A stretch of 64,000 nucleotides of DNA from Streptomyces hawaiiensis (GTDB lineage: Bacteria; Actinomycetota; Actinomycetes; Streptomycetales; Streptomycetaceae), in contig NZ_CP021978.1 in NCBI RefSeq assembly GCF_004803895.1, positions 2,728,001 through 2,792,000 of the forward strand, in the 5' to 3' direction. Positions 8,667 to 16,548 of the stretch are shown here, piece after piece (position 1 is the first letter of the stretch; every line of letters begins with the position of its first letter). The translations under genes were made by a program, and so were the position numbers. The notes beneath the pieces are model-generated. The model made no database searches, was not told the origin of the DNA, and saw only the letters and a program-made list of their open reading frames with translations.

Positions 8667-10286
8667 TCAGATGTGCGCCGCTCCCGCACCGGCCTGCGCG
8701 TTCTCACCGCGCTTGGTGAGGAACGCGACGAACACGGCGACGGCCGCCACGCCCGCGGCGGTCAGGGAGGCCAGGCTCATGCCGTCGATGAACGTGGTGT
8801 GCGCGACCTCGGTGATCTTCGCGGCGATCTGCTCGGGCGTGCCTTCGGGCACCGGGGCGCTCCCCTGTTGGACGGCCAGCGCGGCCTGCTCCGCCTGGGC
8901 CGGGGTGAGCGGCGGCAGCCCCGCGTCCGCCCAGTTGCCGGCGAGTTCGCTGTCGACCTTGGAGGCCATGACCGCGCCCAGCACGGCCGTACCCAGGCTG
9001 CCACCGATCTGCATCGCGGCCTGCTGGAGACCGCCGGCGACACCGGACAGCTCCATCGGCGCGTTGCCCACGATGACTTCCGTGGCCCCGACCATGACGG
9101 GCGCGAGGCCGAGGCCCAGCAGGGCGAACCAGACGGACATGACGCCGCTGCCCGTGTGTGCGTCCAGCGTGGACATGCCGTACATGGCGATCGCGGTGAA
9201 CGCCATGCCGCCGGCCAGCGGGATGCGCGGGCCGAACTTGGTGATCATCACGCCGGCGAGCGGGGATCCGACGATCATCATGCCGGTGAGCGGCAGCAGG
9301 TGCAGACCGGCGTCGATCGGGCTCATCCCGTGCACGTTCTGGAGGTAGAACGTCACGAAGAACAGGCCGCCCATGAAGGCGATGGCCATCAGGACCATGA
9401 GGACGACACCCGCCGACAGCGGGACGGAGCGGAACAGCCCCAGCGGGATCAGCGGCTCCTTCACCTTCGTCTCCCAGACGGCGAAGAGCCCGAAGCCGAC
9501 GACCGAGGCGACGATGAACGCCCAGGTCTTCAGATCGCCCCAGCCCCACTCAGGGGCCTTGATCAGCGCCCAGACGAGGCAGAACATCGCGGCGGACAGC
9601 AGGACGATGCCGAGGAGGTCGAAGGAGCGCGGGGCGTTCTCGGCGCGGTGGTCGAGCAGGATCAGCACGCCGAGGGCGACCGCGAGGACGCCGACCGGCA
9701 CGTTGATGAAGAACACCGACTGCCAGTTGACGTGCTCGACGAGCACGCCGCCGAGGATCGGGCCGCCCGCGGTGGACGCGCCGATGACCATGCCCCAGAT
9801 GCCGATGGCCATGTTCAGCTTCTCGGCCGGGAAGGTGGCCCGCAGCAGACCGAGCGCGGCCGGCATCAGCAAGGCGCCGAAGAGACCCTGGAAGACGCGG
9901 AAGACGATGACGGCCGTGATGCCCTTGGACAGCCCGATGGCGGCCGAGGAGGCGGCGAAGCCCGCCACGCCGATGAGGAACGTCTGCCGGTGACCGAATC
10001 GGTCACCGAGCTTGCCCGCGGTGATCAGGGAGACCGCGAGGGCGAGGAAGTAGGCGTTGGTGATCCACTGGAGATCCGACCATGCGGCCCCCAAATCCTT
10101 GCCGATCGCCGGGTTGGCTATGGCCACGATGGTGCCGTCGAGGGCCACCATCATGACCCCCACGGCGACGGTGATGAGGGTGAGCCAGGGGTGCCCTCGC
10201 AGGCCCTTGCCCGGCGCTGCGTCCGACGGCGACGCCGGTACCTTGCCCCCCGGCCCCGTCGAGTCGATGGTGGTCTGACTAGTCAT
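8667..10286 (-). CDS. DHA2-family MFS drug exporter (EmrB/QacA type)
   Basis: The 539-residue transporter has about 14 transmembrane segments, the hallmark of the proton-driven DHA2 multidrug family. Motif A-like GDRFGHRQTFLIG and the motif C region GIWGMVIGASTAGGPILGGVL are readable. It probably extrudes hydrophobic antibiotics or dyes across the cytoplasmic membrane. It is divergent from a TetR gene with shared operator-like repeats, the classic arrangement for local repression. No ribosome binding site precedes ATG 10286 and a promoter-like pair places transcription start at or next to the ATG, so the mRNA may be leaderless. Confidence 0.93.
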   Translation of the reverse strand: MTSQTTIDSTGPGGKVPASPSDAAPGKGLRGHPWLTLITVAVGVMMVALDGTIVAIANPAIGKDLGAAWSDLQWITNAYFLALAVSLITAGKLGDRFGHRQTFLIGVAGFAASSAAIGLSKGITAVIVFRVFQGLFGALLMPAALGLLRATFPAEKLNMAIGIWGMVIGASTAGGPILGGVLVEHVNWQSVFFINVPVGVLAVALGVLILLDHRAENAPRSFDLLGIVLLSAAMFCLVWALIKAPEWGWGDLKTWAFIVASVVGFGLFAVWETKVKEPLIPLGLFRSVPLSAGVVLMVLMAIAFMGGLFFVTFYLQNVHGMSPIDAGLHLLPLTGMMIVGSPLAGVMITKFGPRIPLAGGMAFTAIAMYGMSTLDAHTGSGVMSVWFALLGLGLAPVMVGATEVIVGNAPMELSGVAGGLQQAAMQIGGSLGTAVLGAVMASKVDSELAGNWADAGLPPLTPAQAEQAALAVQQGSAPVPEGTPEQIAAKITEVAHTTFIDGMSLASLTAAGVAAVAVFVAFLTKRGENAQAGAGAAHI

Positions 10287-10336
10287 ACCGCGAGGCTAGT
10301 GACAGCCACTGACAAATGACAAACCGATTCACTAGT
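10276..10336. promoter_or_regulatory. Divergent MFS/TetR control region
   Basis: For the minus strand, TTGTCA (10317-10322) and TAGCCT (10293-10298) are 18 bp apart, placing a start at about 10286, the ATG of the exporter. Two ACTAGT cores lie 53 bp apart: one inside the perfect palindrome TGACTAGTCA (10276-10285) over the start codon, one at 10331-10336 within CCGATTCACTAGTCGG. They are candidate TetR operators. A TATAGC element nearer the tetR gene may be its -10. Confidence 0.45.
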
Positions 10337-10401
10337 CGGTAACTGACACGACATCCCCGTATAGCCTGAACTGGGAGAACACTTCAGACGAGAGGCATGT
10401 C

Positions 10402-11034
10402 TTGAACCTGCGCGAACGCAAGAAGCGGCGCACCCGGGACGCACTGCTGCGGGCCGCGCTGGAACTGTTCGCCACGCGCGGGTACGAGGAAACGACCGTC
10501 GACGACATCGCCGCCGCCGTGGACGTCTCGCAGCGCACCTTCTTCCGCTACTTCGCTGGCAAGGAGGAGACGGCGTTCTTCGTGCCGCGCCTGGCGGAGA
10601 CCCTCGTCGTCGAGGCGTTGCGCACGCGCCCGCCGGGCGAGGTGCCGCTGGAGGCGCTGCGCCGGGCCGTACTGGAGAGCTGGGACGCGATCAACGAGGC
10701 CGTCGAGGAGCTCGTGCCGATCGAGCTCCACATGCGCGTCTACCGGGTGATCGAGTCGACGCCCGCACTGCTCGCCGCACATCTGCGGCGGTCGGTGGAG
10801 CTGGAGGAGCAGCTCGCGGGCATCATCGCCGAGCGCGAGGGGCTCGACGTGGACGCGGACCCCCGGCCGAGGATCGTCGTGGCCCTGTTCGGCGGGGTGA
10901 TTCGCGTCACCGAGCGGTTGTGGTCCGCGGGGGACGACCTCAGCCTCGGCGGAATGCGCGAACTCACCACCACATACCTGGATCAGGTGGGTCCCGCACT
11001 GGCCGGGAACTGGCGTGCGGAGCGGTCCCCTTAG
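10402..11034 (+). CDS. TetR-family repressor of the adjacent exporter
   Basis: The 210-residue regulator has a TetR helix-turn-helix at residues 9-55 (TTVDDIAAAVDVSQRTFFRYFAGKEE) and a ligand-binding C-terminal domain. It is divergent from the DHA2 exporter gene and most likely represses it until a substrate drug binds. The start is TTG at 10402 with GAGAGG 6 nt upstream; the nearby ATG at 10397 is blocked at once by a stop codon, which leaves TTG as the only sensible start. Confidence 0.9.
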   Translation: MNLRERKKRRTRDALLRAALELFATRGYEETTVDDIAAAVDVSQRTFFRYFAGKEETAFFVPRLAETLVVEALRTRPPGEVPLEALRRAVLESWDAINEAVEELVPIELHMRVYRVIESTPALLAAHLRRSVELEEQLAGIIAEREGLDVDADPRPRIVVALFGGVIRVTERLWSAGDDLSLGGMRELTTTYLDQVGPALAGNWRAERSP

Positions 11035-11107
11035 CCCATACACCGAAACGTGATCCCGGTCACTTGGTTAACGCGAGACCCCTTCGTTCTCCTAGTGTGT
11101 CCTTTCA

Positions 11108-12316
11108 GTGACTTCCTTCGACACCTCCCCGCAACTGAACGTCTGGCGCGCACTGCTCGCTCTGGCCGTCGTGTTCGTGATGCTGGCGACCACCGGCTGG
11201 ACGGCCCTGCGCAACCAGCGGGGCGACACGCCGTTGCAGGCCTCGCTCTCCGCCTGGGAGGACGGCCGGATCGGCGGTCACCGGCTGCCGGACCCGCAGT
11301 CCGAGCCGACGAGGCTGGCCCGCTTCTTCGCCTCGCTCACCGAGCAGGACCGTACGACCCTGGTCCGCAAGTACTCGCTCGCGGTGGGCAACATGAACGG
11401 CGCGCCGGTCGAGCTGCGCTATCGCGCCAACCACCTCGCGCTCGCCAAGGCGCGCAAGGTCGAGCGGGAACGCATGCACGACAAGCGCCTCACCGCGGCC
11501 GGGCAGCACGAGGCGGGCCGCAGGCTGCACCGCTTCGAGGACCTCATGGAGAAGGGCCGTCACATCCTGGCCTTCGACCCGGAAGGCTCGGGCCGGGTGG
11601 CGGAGGTCTTCGGCAACCTGCGCAGGGCCGAGCGGGTCTCGGTCGTCGTCCCCGGCGTCGACACCGACCTGCTCACCTTCCAGCGCACCCACCGCAAGTA
11701 CACGGCGCCCGTCGGCATGGCCAAGTCCCTGTACGCGGCCGAGCGGCAGGTGAGCCCCTCGACCCGTACGGCCGTGATCGCCTGGGCCGACTACACGGCG
11801 CCCAGCGGACTCGGCATCGACTCGGCCACGGCGATGCGTGCCGAGGAGGGTGCCGTGCGGCTGAACGCGCTGGTGCGGTCGCTGCCGGGCGGCTCGCCGG
11901 TCTCGCTGTTCTGCCACAGCTACGGCTCCGTGGTGTGCGGCGTCGCCGCGCACACGCTGCCGGGCCGGGTGTCCGACATCGCGGTGGCCGGCAGCCCCGG
12001 CATGCGCGTCGAGAAGGCGGCCCAGTTGCACACCAGCGCCCGGGTGTGGGCGATGCGGGACTCCGACGACTGGATCCAGGACGTGCCCTACCTGGAGGTC
12101 GGCGGGCTGGGCCACGGAGCCGACCCGGTGTCCACGGGGTTCGGGGCGAGGGTGCTGTCGGCGGCGGGCGCGAAGGGTCACGCGGGCTACTTCGAGCCCG
12201 GGACGGCAAGTCTGTTCAATTTCGCAGAGATCGGCGTTGGCGCATACCGCTCGGTGCACTGCGCGCACGAAGACGGCGTCTGCCGTACCGGTTTGTCCGG
12301 CACGGCGGCGGTCTGA
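11108..12316 (+). CDS. DUF1023 alpha/beta hydrolase, membrane-anchored
   Basis: The 402-residue protein has one N-terminal transmembrane anchor (WRALLALAVVFVMLATTGW, residues 13-31) and a C-terminal DUF1023 alpha/beta hydrolase domain. The nucleophile elbow reads FCHSYGSVVCG, Ser in the GxSxG position but with Cys as first residue; an Asp in VWAMRDSDDWI and a later His complete a plausible triad. Substrate unknown. The GTG start has no ribosome binding site, while TAGTGT (11093-11098) lies 9 nt upstream, which suggests a leaderless transcript. Confidence 0.85.
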   Translation: MTSFDTSPQLNVWRALLALAVVFVMLATTGWTALRNQRGDTPLQASLSAWEDGRIGGHRLPDPQSEPTRLARFFASLTEQDRTTLVRKYSLAVGNMNGAPVELRYRANHLALAKARKVERERMHDKRLTAAGQHEAGRRLHRFEDLMEKGRHILAFDPEGSGRVAEVFGNLRRAERVSVVVPGVDTDLLTFQRTHRKYTAPVGMAKSLYAAERQVSPSTRTAVIAWADYTAPSGLGIDSATAMRAEEGAVRLNALVRSLPGGSPVSLFCHSYGSVVCGVAAHTLPGRVSDIAVAGSPGMRVEKAAQLHTSARVWAMRDSDDWIQDVPYLEVGGLGHGADPVSTGFGARVLSAAGAKGHAGYFEPGTASLFNFAEIGVGAYRSVHCAHEDGVCRTGLSGTAAV

Positions 12317-12370
12317 CGCGCGTAGAGGCGAAGGAATTGCGGTCTGCTCGGGAGGGGGACGGAGGAGCGC

Positions 12371-13240
12371 GTGCCGCATACGATGAGCCGCATGGGTGAC
12401 GTACTGGCCGGATTTCATGCCGCCTGGGAGTTCGAGTCCGACTCCGTGCTCATCCGCTACGAACGGGGGATTCGAACACCCAAGCTCTTCCAGGCCCTCG
12501 GGGAACGTCGTGTGCCCCTGGAGGCGATCGCCGGAGTGACGCTGACCCACGGCAAACGCGGCACGGTCGTGCTGCGTGTCGAGCCGCGCCCCGGGGCGGA
12601 CCCCTTGATGGAGGCGGCCGCCGGGCAGCTGAAGGAGAGCGGCGACCCCTACCGGCTGGTGCTGCCCGCGGAGCGGGAGGTCCTCGCGGAGTACTACGCC
12701 GACGAACTGCGGACCCTGCTGACGGAGTCCGGGCCGGCGGACCGGTTCCTGGTGGAGCCGCCGAAGGGCCCGTTGTCCTTCAAGGCCTACGACGGCAAGG
12801 CGACCTTCGACGGACGGACCGTGAACTTCCGGTGGTTCTGGACGGGGGCGTCCTCGGCGAAGTGGAAGGCCGGCGACCAGAGCTTCTCCGTCGGGGAGCT
12901 GAACGGGGTGGAGTGGCGCTCGCCCGAGGTGTTCGAGGGACATCTGCGCCTGCTGCGGCGGGACATGGGAGAGGCCGCCGCGCAGGCGGATCAGGATCCG
13001 GCCGCGGTGGTGTTCGGGCTGGGGTACGGGCCGGTGCACGAGTCACTGCCGTTCGCCGCGGCGGTGCTGGCGGCGGTGCGGACGTCCGCACCGGTGGCCG
13101 CTGTGTCAGCGGCCGGGCCGCGCCGTGATCCTGCGGACATCGCCGAGCGGATTCGTCACCTGGGTGAGTTGCATCAGGCCGGGTTGGTGACGGATGAGGA
13201 GTTCTCGGTCAAGAAGGCCCAGTTGCTGTCGGAGCTTTAG
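12371..13240 (+). CDS. DUF4429 protein with C-terminal SHOCT motif
   Basis: The 289-residue protein contains two DUF4429-like beta-rich segments (about 15-105 and 130-205) and ends in a short SHOCT-type helix pair (IAERIRHLGELHQAGLVTDEEFSVKKAQLLSEL), a motif thought to mediate oligomerisation. No catalytic residues are evident. GTG at 12371 is chosen because GGAGGAG lies 3 nt upstream; ATG at 12392 is an alternative giving a protein seven residues shorter. Function unknown. Confidence 0.8.
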   Translation: MPHTMSRMGDVLAGFHAAWEFESDSVLIRYERGIRTPKLFQALGERRVPLEAIAGVTLTHGKRGTVVLRVEPRPGADPLMEAAAGQLKESGDPYRLVLPAEREVLAEYYADELRTLLTESGPADRFLVEPPKGPLSFKAYDGKATFDGRTVNFRWFWTGASSAKWKAGDQSFSVGELNGVEWRSPEVFEGHLRLLRRDMGEAAAQADQDPAAVVFGLGYGPVHESLPFAAAVLAAVRTSAPVAAVSAAGPRRDPADIAERIRHLGELHQAGLVTDEEFSVKKAQLLSEL

Positions 13241-13255
13241 CGTCTGCGGGGTGCT

Positions 13256-13318
13256 GCGCGCCGGCTGGTGCGGGTCGTGTGTGGCCGGTCGCGCAGTTCC
13301 CCGCGCCCCTAGGGGCGC
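13256..13318. repeat. Streptomyces dispersed intergenic element, copy A, with terminator
   Basis: The gap between two convergent genes contains GGTCGCGCAGTTCCCCGCG and a perfect 16-bp palindrome GCGCCCCTAGGGGCGC (13303-13318). I recognise this phrase as one that recurs between genes in many Streptomyces genomes. The palindrome can act as a terminator for both flanking genes. Related sequence occurs at 21604-21645 and 51938-51983. Confidence 0.6.
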
Positions 13319-13322
13319 TTCA

Positions 13323-14339
13323 CTACTCCCGGCCGGCGGAGGTGAAGGTCATGTCCGCGTAGCGGGCGCCCGCCACCTGGGCCGCGATGCCGTCCAGCAG
13401 GTCCAGTTGCTCGTCGGTCAGGACGATCCTGGTCGCCGCCGTGTTCTCCTCCACCCTGGCGGGCTTGCGGGTACCCGGGATCGGGATGACCGGCAGGTCG
13501 TGGATCGACGCCTGCTGCTGGGTCCAGGCCAGGGCCGTCTGACCGAGGGTCGCGTCGTGGGCCTCGGCCACCGAGCGGATCAGCTCCAGCAGGGTCGCGT
13601 TCGCCGTGGCGTTCTCGCCCGTGAAACGGGGCTGCTGACGGCGGAAGTCACCGGCGCTCAGGTCCTGCTCGGCGTTGGTGAAGGAGCCGGTGAGGAAGCC
13701 CCGGCCGAGCGGTGAGTACGCGACGAGGGCCACGCCCAGGTCACGGGCCGCGGGAACGACGTGCGTCTCGATGTCACGGCTGAACAGCGACCACTCCGAC
13801 TGCACGGCGGCGATGGGGTGGACGGCGTGGGCGGCACGCAGCTCGTCGGCCGTGACCTCGCTCAGGCCGAGGTGCTTGACCTTGCCCTCGCGGACCAGGT
13901 CGGCCATGGTGCCGACGCTCTCCTCGATCGGCACGTTCACATCACGCCGGTGCATGTAGTAGAGGTCGATGACATCGACGTCCAGGCGCTTCAGGCTCGC
14001 TTCGACGGCCTGGCGGATGTAGGGCGGGTCGTTGCGGATGACCCGGCGCGTCGGGTCGTCCGGGGGGATCGACAGGGCGAACTTGGTCGCGATGACGACC
14101 TCGTCACGGTGGGCTTTGAAGAACGGCGACAGGAACCGCTCGTTCTCGCCGGCGCCGTACGCGTCGGCCGTATCATAGAAGGTGACGCCGAGTTCGAGCG
14201 CCCGTTCCAGGGTGGCCCGGGACGCGTCCGCGTCCGAGGGGCCGTAGCCGAAGCTCATGCCCATGCAGCCGAGGCCCTGGACGCTCACCTCGGGACCGTG
14301 GTCGCCGAGGTTCGCCGTCGTGATCTTGCCGTCCGTCAT
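13323..14339 (-). CDS. Aldo/keto reductase
   Basis: The 338-residue NADPH-dependent oxidoreductase has the AKR catalytic tetrad in order: Asp and Tyr of FYDTADAYG (about 53-61), Lys of VVIATKFAL and His of DLYYMHRRD. The C-terminal cofactor site PVIPIPGTRKPARVEENTAA is intact. It resembles the AKR13/YajO-like group that reduces small aldehydes. Its start codon overlaps the stop of the MerR gene by four bases, so the two are translationally coupled and controlled from the MerR promoter. Confidence 0.93.
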   Translation of the reverse strand: MTDGKITTANLGDHGPEVSVQGLGCMGMSFGYGPSDADASRATLERALELGVTFYDTADAYGAGENERFLSPFFKAHRDEVVIATKFALSIPPDDPTRRVIRNDPPYIRQAVEASLKRLDVDVIDLYYMHRRDVNVPIEESVGTMADLVREGKVKHLGLSEVTADELRAAHAVHPIAAVQSEWSLFSRDIETHVVPAARDLGVALVAYSPLGRGFLTGSFTNAEQDLSAGDFRRQQPRFTGENATANATLLELIRSVAEAHDATLGQTALAWTQQQASIHDLPVIPIPGTRKPARVEENTAATRIVLTDEQLDLLDGIAAQVAGARYADMTFTSAGRE

Positions 14340-14803
14340 CGGGACCTCTCCGACGCCAGGGCACGCCCGGCGTCCGCGTAGAAACTGATCTTCCGGTCGA
14401 GCACGGCGAGCGTGCCCCGGAGTTCGTCGATCCTGGCCAGGACGTCCTCCCGGGTCGTCTTCAGCAGATCGAAGCGCTCGCCGTAGGTGTGGTCGCCCTC
14501 GCGCACCAGTTCCGCGTACCGGACCATGTCCGCGACCGGCATGCCCGTCAGGCGGAGCTTGCCGACCAGGTCGAGCCAGTCGAGGTCGCGGTTGGTGTAG
14601 CGGCGCTGGCCGGTGTGGGACCGGTCGATGTGCGGCATCAGTCCGATGCGCTCGTACCAGCGCAGGGTGTGAGCCGTCAGGCCGGTGAAGGCGACGACCT
14701 CGCTGATCGTGTAGTGGTCGTCGCCGTCCGGGCGCCGGTTCTGCTGCCGCGTCGGGCCGGCGCAGCTGTCGGTCCTGGTCCCCGTGGTCTCCATCACCGT
14801 CAT
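14336..14803 (-). CDS. MerR-family regulator
   Basis: The 155-residue protein has a winged-helix MerR domain (YTISEVVAFTGLTAHTLRWYERIGL, from about residue 31) followed by a long dimerisation helix; no cysteine metal-binding motif follows, so an organic or redox signal is more likely than a metal. ATG 14803 is chosen because it lies immediately after a textbook MerR promoter, although an open frame continues upstream. It is co-transcribed with the aldo/keto reductase, which it probably activates together with itself. Confidence 0.88.
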   Translation of the reverse strand: MTVMETTGTRTDSCAGPTRQQNRRPDGDDHYTISEVVAFTGLTAHTLRWYERIGLMPHIDRSHTGQRRYTNRDLDWLDLVGKLRLTGMPVADMVRYAELVREGDHTYGERFDLLKTTREDVLARIDELRGTLAVLDRKISFYADAGRALASERSR

Positions 14804-14810
14804 GGCCCCA

Positions 14811-14841
14811 ACGCTAGAACCCTGGAGTGCACTCCAAGCAA
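14811..14841 (-). promoter_or_regulatory. MerR-type promoter with 19-bp spacer
   Basis: On the minus strand TTGCTT (14836-14841) and TAGCGT (14811-14816) are separated by 19 bp instead of 17, and the spacer holds the perfect palindrome TGGAGTGCACTCCA (14823-14836). This is the classical arrangement for MerR activators, which untwist an overlong spacer. The expected start falls next to ATG 14803, so the transcript is probably leaderless. Confidence 0.8.
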
Positions 14842-15005
14842 GCGCCGACGGTAAGAAATCGGCAGGACCGTTCCTGATCCGGCTGGTCAGCGTACGCGGT
14901 CCTGAGTGTCGTACGTCGCGCCCTGTCGTGCGTCGCTCTGTCGGGTTCCGGCCCGAGCCCGACCCCTTGCCGGAGCTCACGCTCTGAGCGCATAGGCTCG
15001 AACGC

Positions 15006-15821
15006 ATGTCGCTGAAGAGCCTCGCGCTGATCGAGAACTGGCCGGTTCCCACCGCTGCGGCGGGTGTCGTACGGGCGGACGGCACCGTCCTCGGCACCCA
15101 TGGCCCGGCCGGGCAGCGGTTCCCGCTCGCCTCGGTGACCAAGCCGCTGGCCGCCTACGCGGTGCTCGTCGCGTACGAGGAGGGGGCCGTCGAGTTCGAC
15201 GAGCCCGCGGGTCCCACCGGGTCGACGGTCCGGCACCTGCTCGCGCACACCTCGGGCCTGGCCTTCGACGAGCACAGGGTCACGGCCCCGCCCGGGGAGC
15301 GGCGGCTGTACTCCAACGCCGGTTTCGAGCAGCTCGGCGACCATGTCGCGAGGGCGACCGACATCCCGTTCGCCGAGTACCTGCGGCAGGCCGTGCTGGA
15401 GCCGCTGGGCATGGCCTCGACGACCCTGGAGGGTTCCCCGGCCAAGGACGGGGTCTCGACGGTGGAGGATCTGCTGCGGTTCGCGGCCGAGGTGCAGGCG
15501 CCGAGGCTGCTGGACCCGCGTACGGTCGCCGAGGCGATGACCGTGCACTACCCGGGCACCAAGGGCGTCCTGCCGGGCTACGGCCACCAGAACCCCAACG
15601 ACTGGGGGCTCGGCTTCGAGATCCGCGACTCCAAGTCGCCGCACTGGACGGGCTCCTCGTCCTCACCGCGCACGTTCGGGCATTTCGGGCAGTCGGGTAC
15701 GTTCCTGTGGATCGACCCGGACGCGGGCGCGGCCTGCGTGGCGCTGACGGACCGGGCGTTCGGCCCCTGGGCGACCGAGGCCTGGCCGGCGTTCACGGAC
15801 GCGGTGCGCGCGGAGCTCTAG
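15006..15821 (+). CDS. Serine beta-lactamase-fold hydrolase
   Basis: The 271-residue protein belongs to the class C beta-lactamase/esterase (COG1680) fold: SVTK at 43-46 (acylated Ser43 and base Lys46), YSN at 103-105, and HFGQSGT near residue 225 for the third motif. No signal peptide is visible, so it is probably a cytosolic esterase or peptidase rather than a true beta-lactamase. It ends 15 bp from the convergent pirin gene. Confidence 0.87.
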   Translation: MSLKSLALIENWPVPTAAAGVVRADGTVLGTHGPAGQRFPLASVTKPLAAYAVLVAYEEGAVEFDEPAGPTGSTVRHLLAHTSGLAFDEHRVTAPPGERRLYSNAGFEQLGDHVARATDIPFAEYLRQAVLEPLGMASTTLEGSPAKDGVSTVEDLLRFAAEVQAPRLLDPRTVAEAMTVHYPGTKGVLPGYGHQNPNDWGLGFEIRDSKSPHWTGSSSSPRTFGHFGQSGTFLWIDPDAGAACVALTDRAFGPWATEAWPAFTDAVRAEL

Positions 15822-15836
15822 AAGAGGCCGGGCCCT

Positions 15837-16487
15837 CTAGGTCATCTCCCAGATCAGCAGCTCCGCCTCGCTCACGCCCTCGGCCTCCAGGCCCTTGGCG
15901 CCCGTGATCCGGGCCGCGTCACCGGCGCCCAGTTCCTCGCCGTCCAGACGGACGTCACCGCGTACGACATGCACGTACGCGTACGTCCCGTCCGGCACCG
16001 CCGTGCGCTCCCCGGGTCCGAGGCGCCGCACGTGCAGCATCGCGCCGGCCTCCGGGACGGCGTAGGGCGTCGAGTCGGCGATGCCGTGGACGACTTCGTG
16101 GAAGGGGTCGCCGCCTGGCCGGAGCGGGGCCAGCCACGTCTGGATGAAGGTCAGGGGCTCCGGGCCGTCGTTGCGCTCCACGTGCCGCACCCCGCCCGCC
16201 GAGCTGAGCCGCTGCACATCGCCGTGCCGAACGACCGACTCGTGCCCGGTGGAGTCCCGGTGGGTCAGCTCGCCCCGCACCACCCAGGTCACGATCTCGG
16301 TGTGACTGTGCGGATGCTCGTCGAAGCCGGCCCCCGGCGCCAGCCGCTCCTCGTTGCACGCGAGCACCGCACCGAAGCGGAGGTTGTCCGGGTCGTAGTG
16401 GGGGCCGAAGGAGAAGGCGTGCCACGTCTCGATCCCTGCGGCCGAATCCCCTCCGGGGTAGCGCTCGCCCGCGCGCCTCACGTCCAT
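15837..16487 (-). CDS. Pirin-family metal-binding bicupin
   Basis: The 216-residue protein has the pirin N-terminal cupin with metal ligands HPHSH near residue 58, His in ELTHRDS and a following Glu. Pirins bind iron or another divalent metal; some are quercetinases, others transcription cofactors. ATG 16485-16487 starts a protein opening MDVRRAGERYPGG as in the family; an in-frame GTG directly before it is an alternative. The gene is divergent from fasR with a 61-bp gap. Confidence 0.9.
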   Translation of the reverse strand: MDVRRAGERYPGGDSAAGIETWHAFSFGPHYDPDNLRFGAVLACNEERLAPGAGFDEHPHSHTEIVTWVVRGELTHRDSTGHESVVRHGDVQRLSSAGGVRHVERNDGPEPLTFIQTWLAPLRPGGDPFHEVVHGIADSTPYAVPEAGAMLHVRRLGPGERTAVPDGTYAYVHVVRGDVRLDGEELGAGDAARITGAKGLEAEGVSEAELLIWEMT

Positions 16488-16548
16488 CACGGAGTCCACC
16501 GTAGACCCGGCGGCCCACCTTCCCGTCCGGATAAGGCAGTCTTGTCCC

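Noticed and set aside
8589-10319. Long plus-strand frame opposite the DHA2 exporter
   Set aside because: Composition (His/Asp/Arg-rich) is that of an antisense shadow in GC-rich DNA; the minus-strand gene has clear family motifs.
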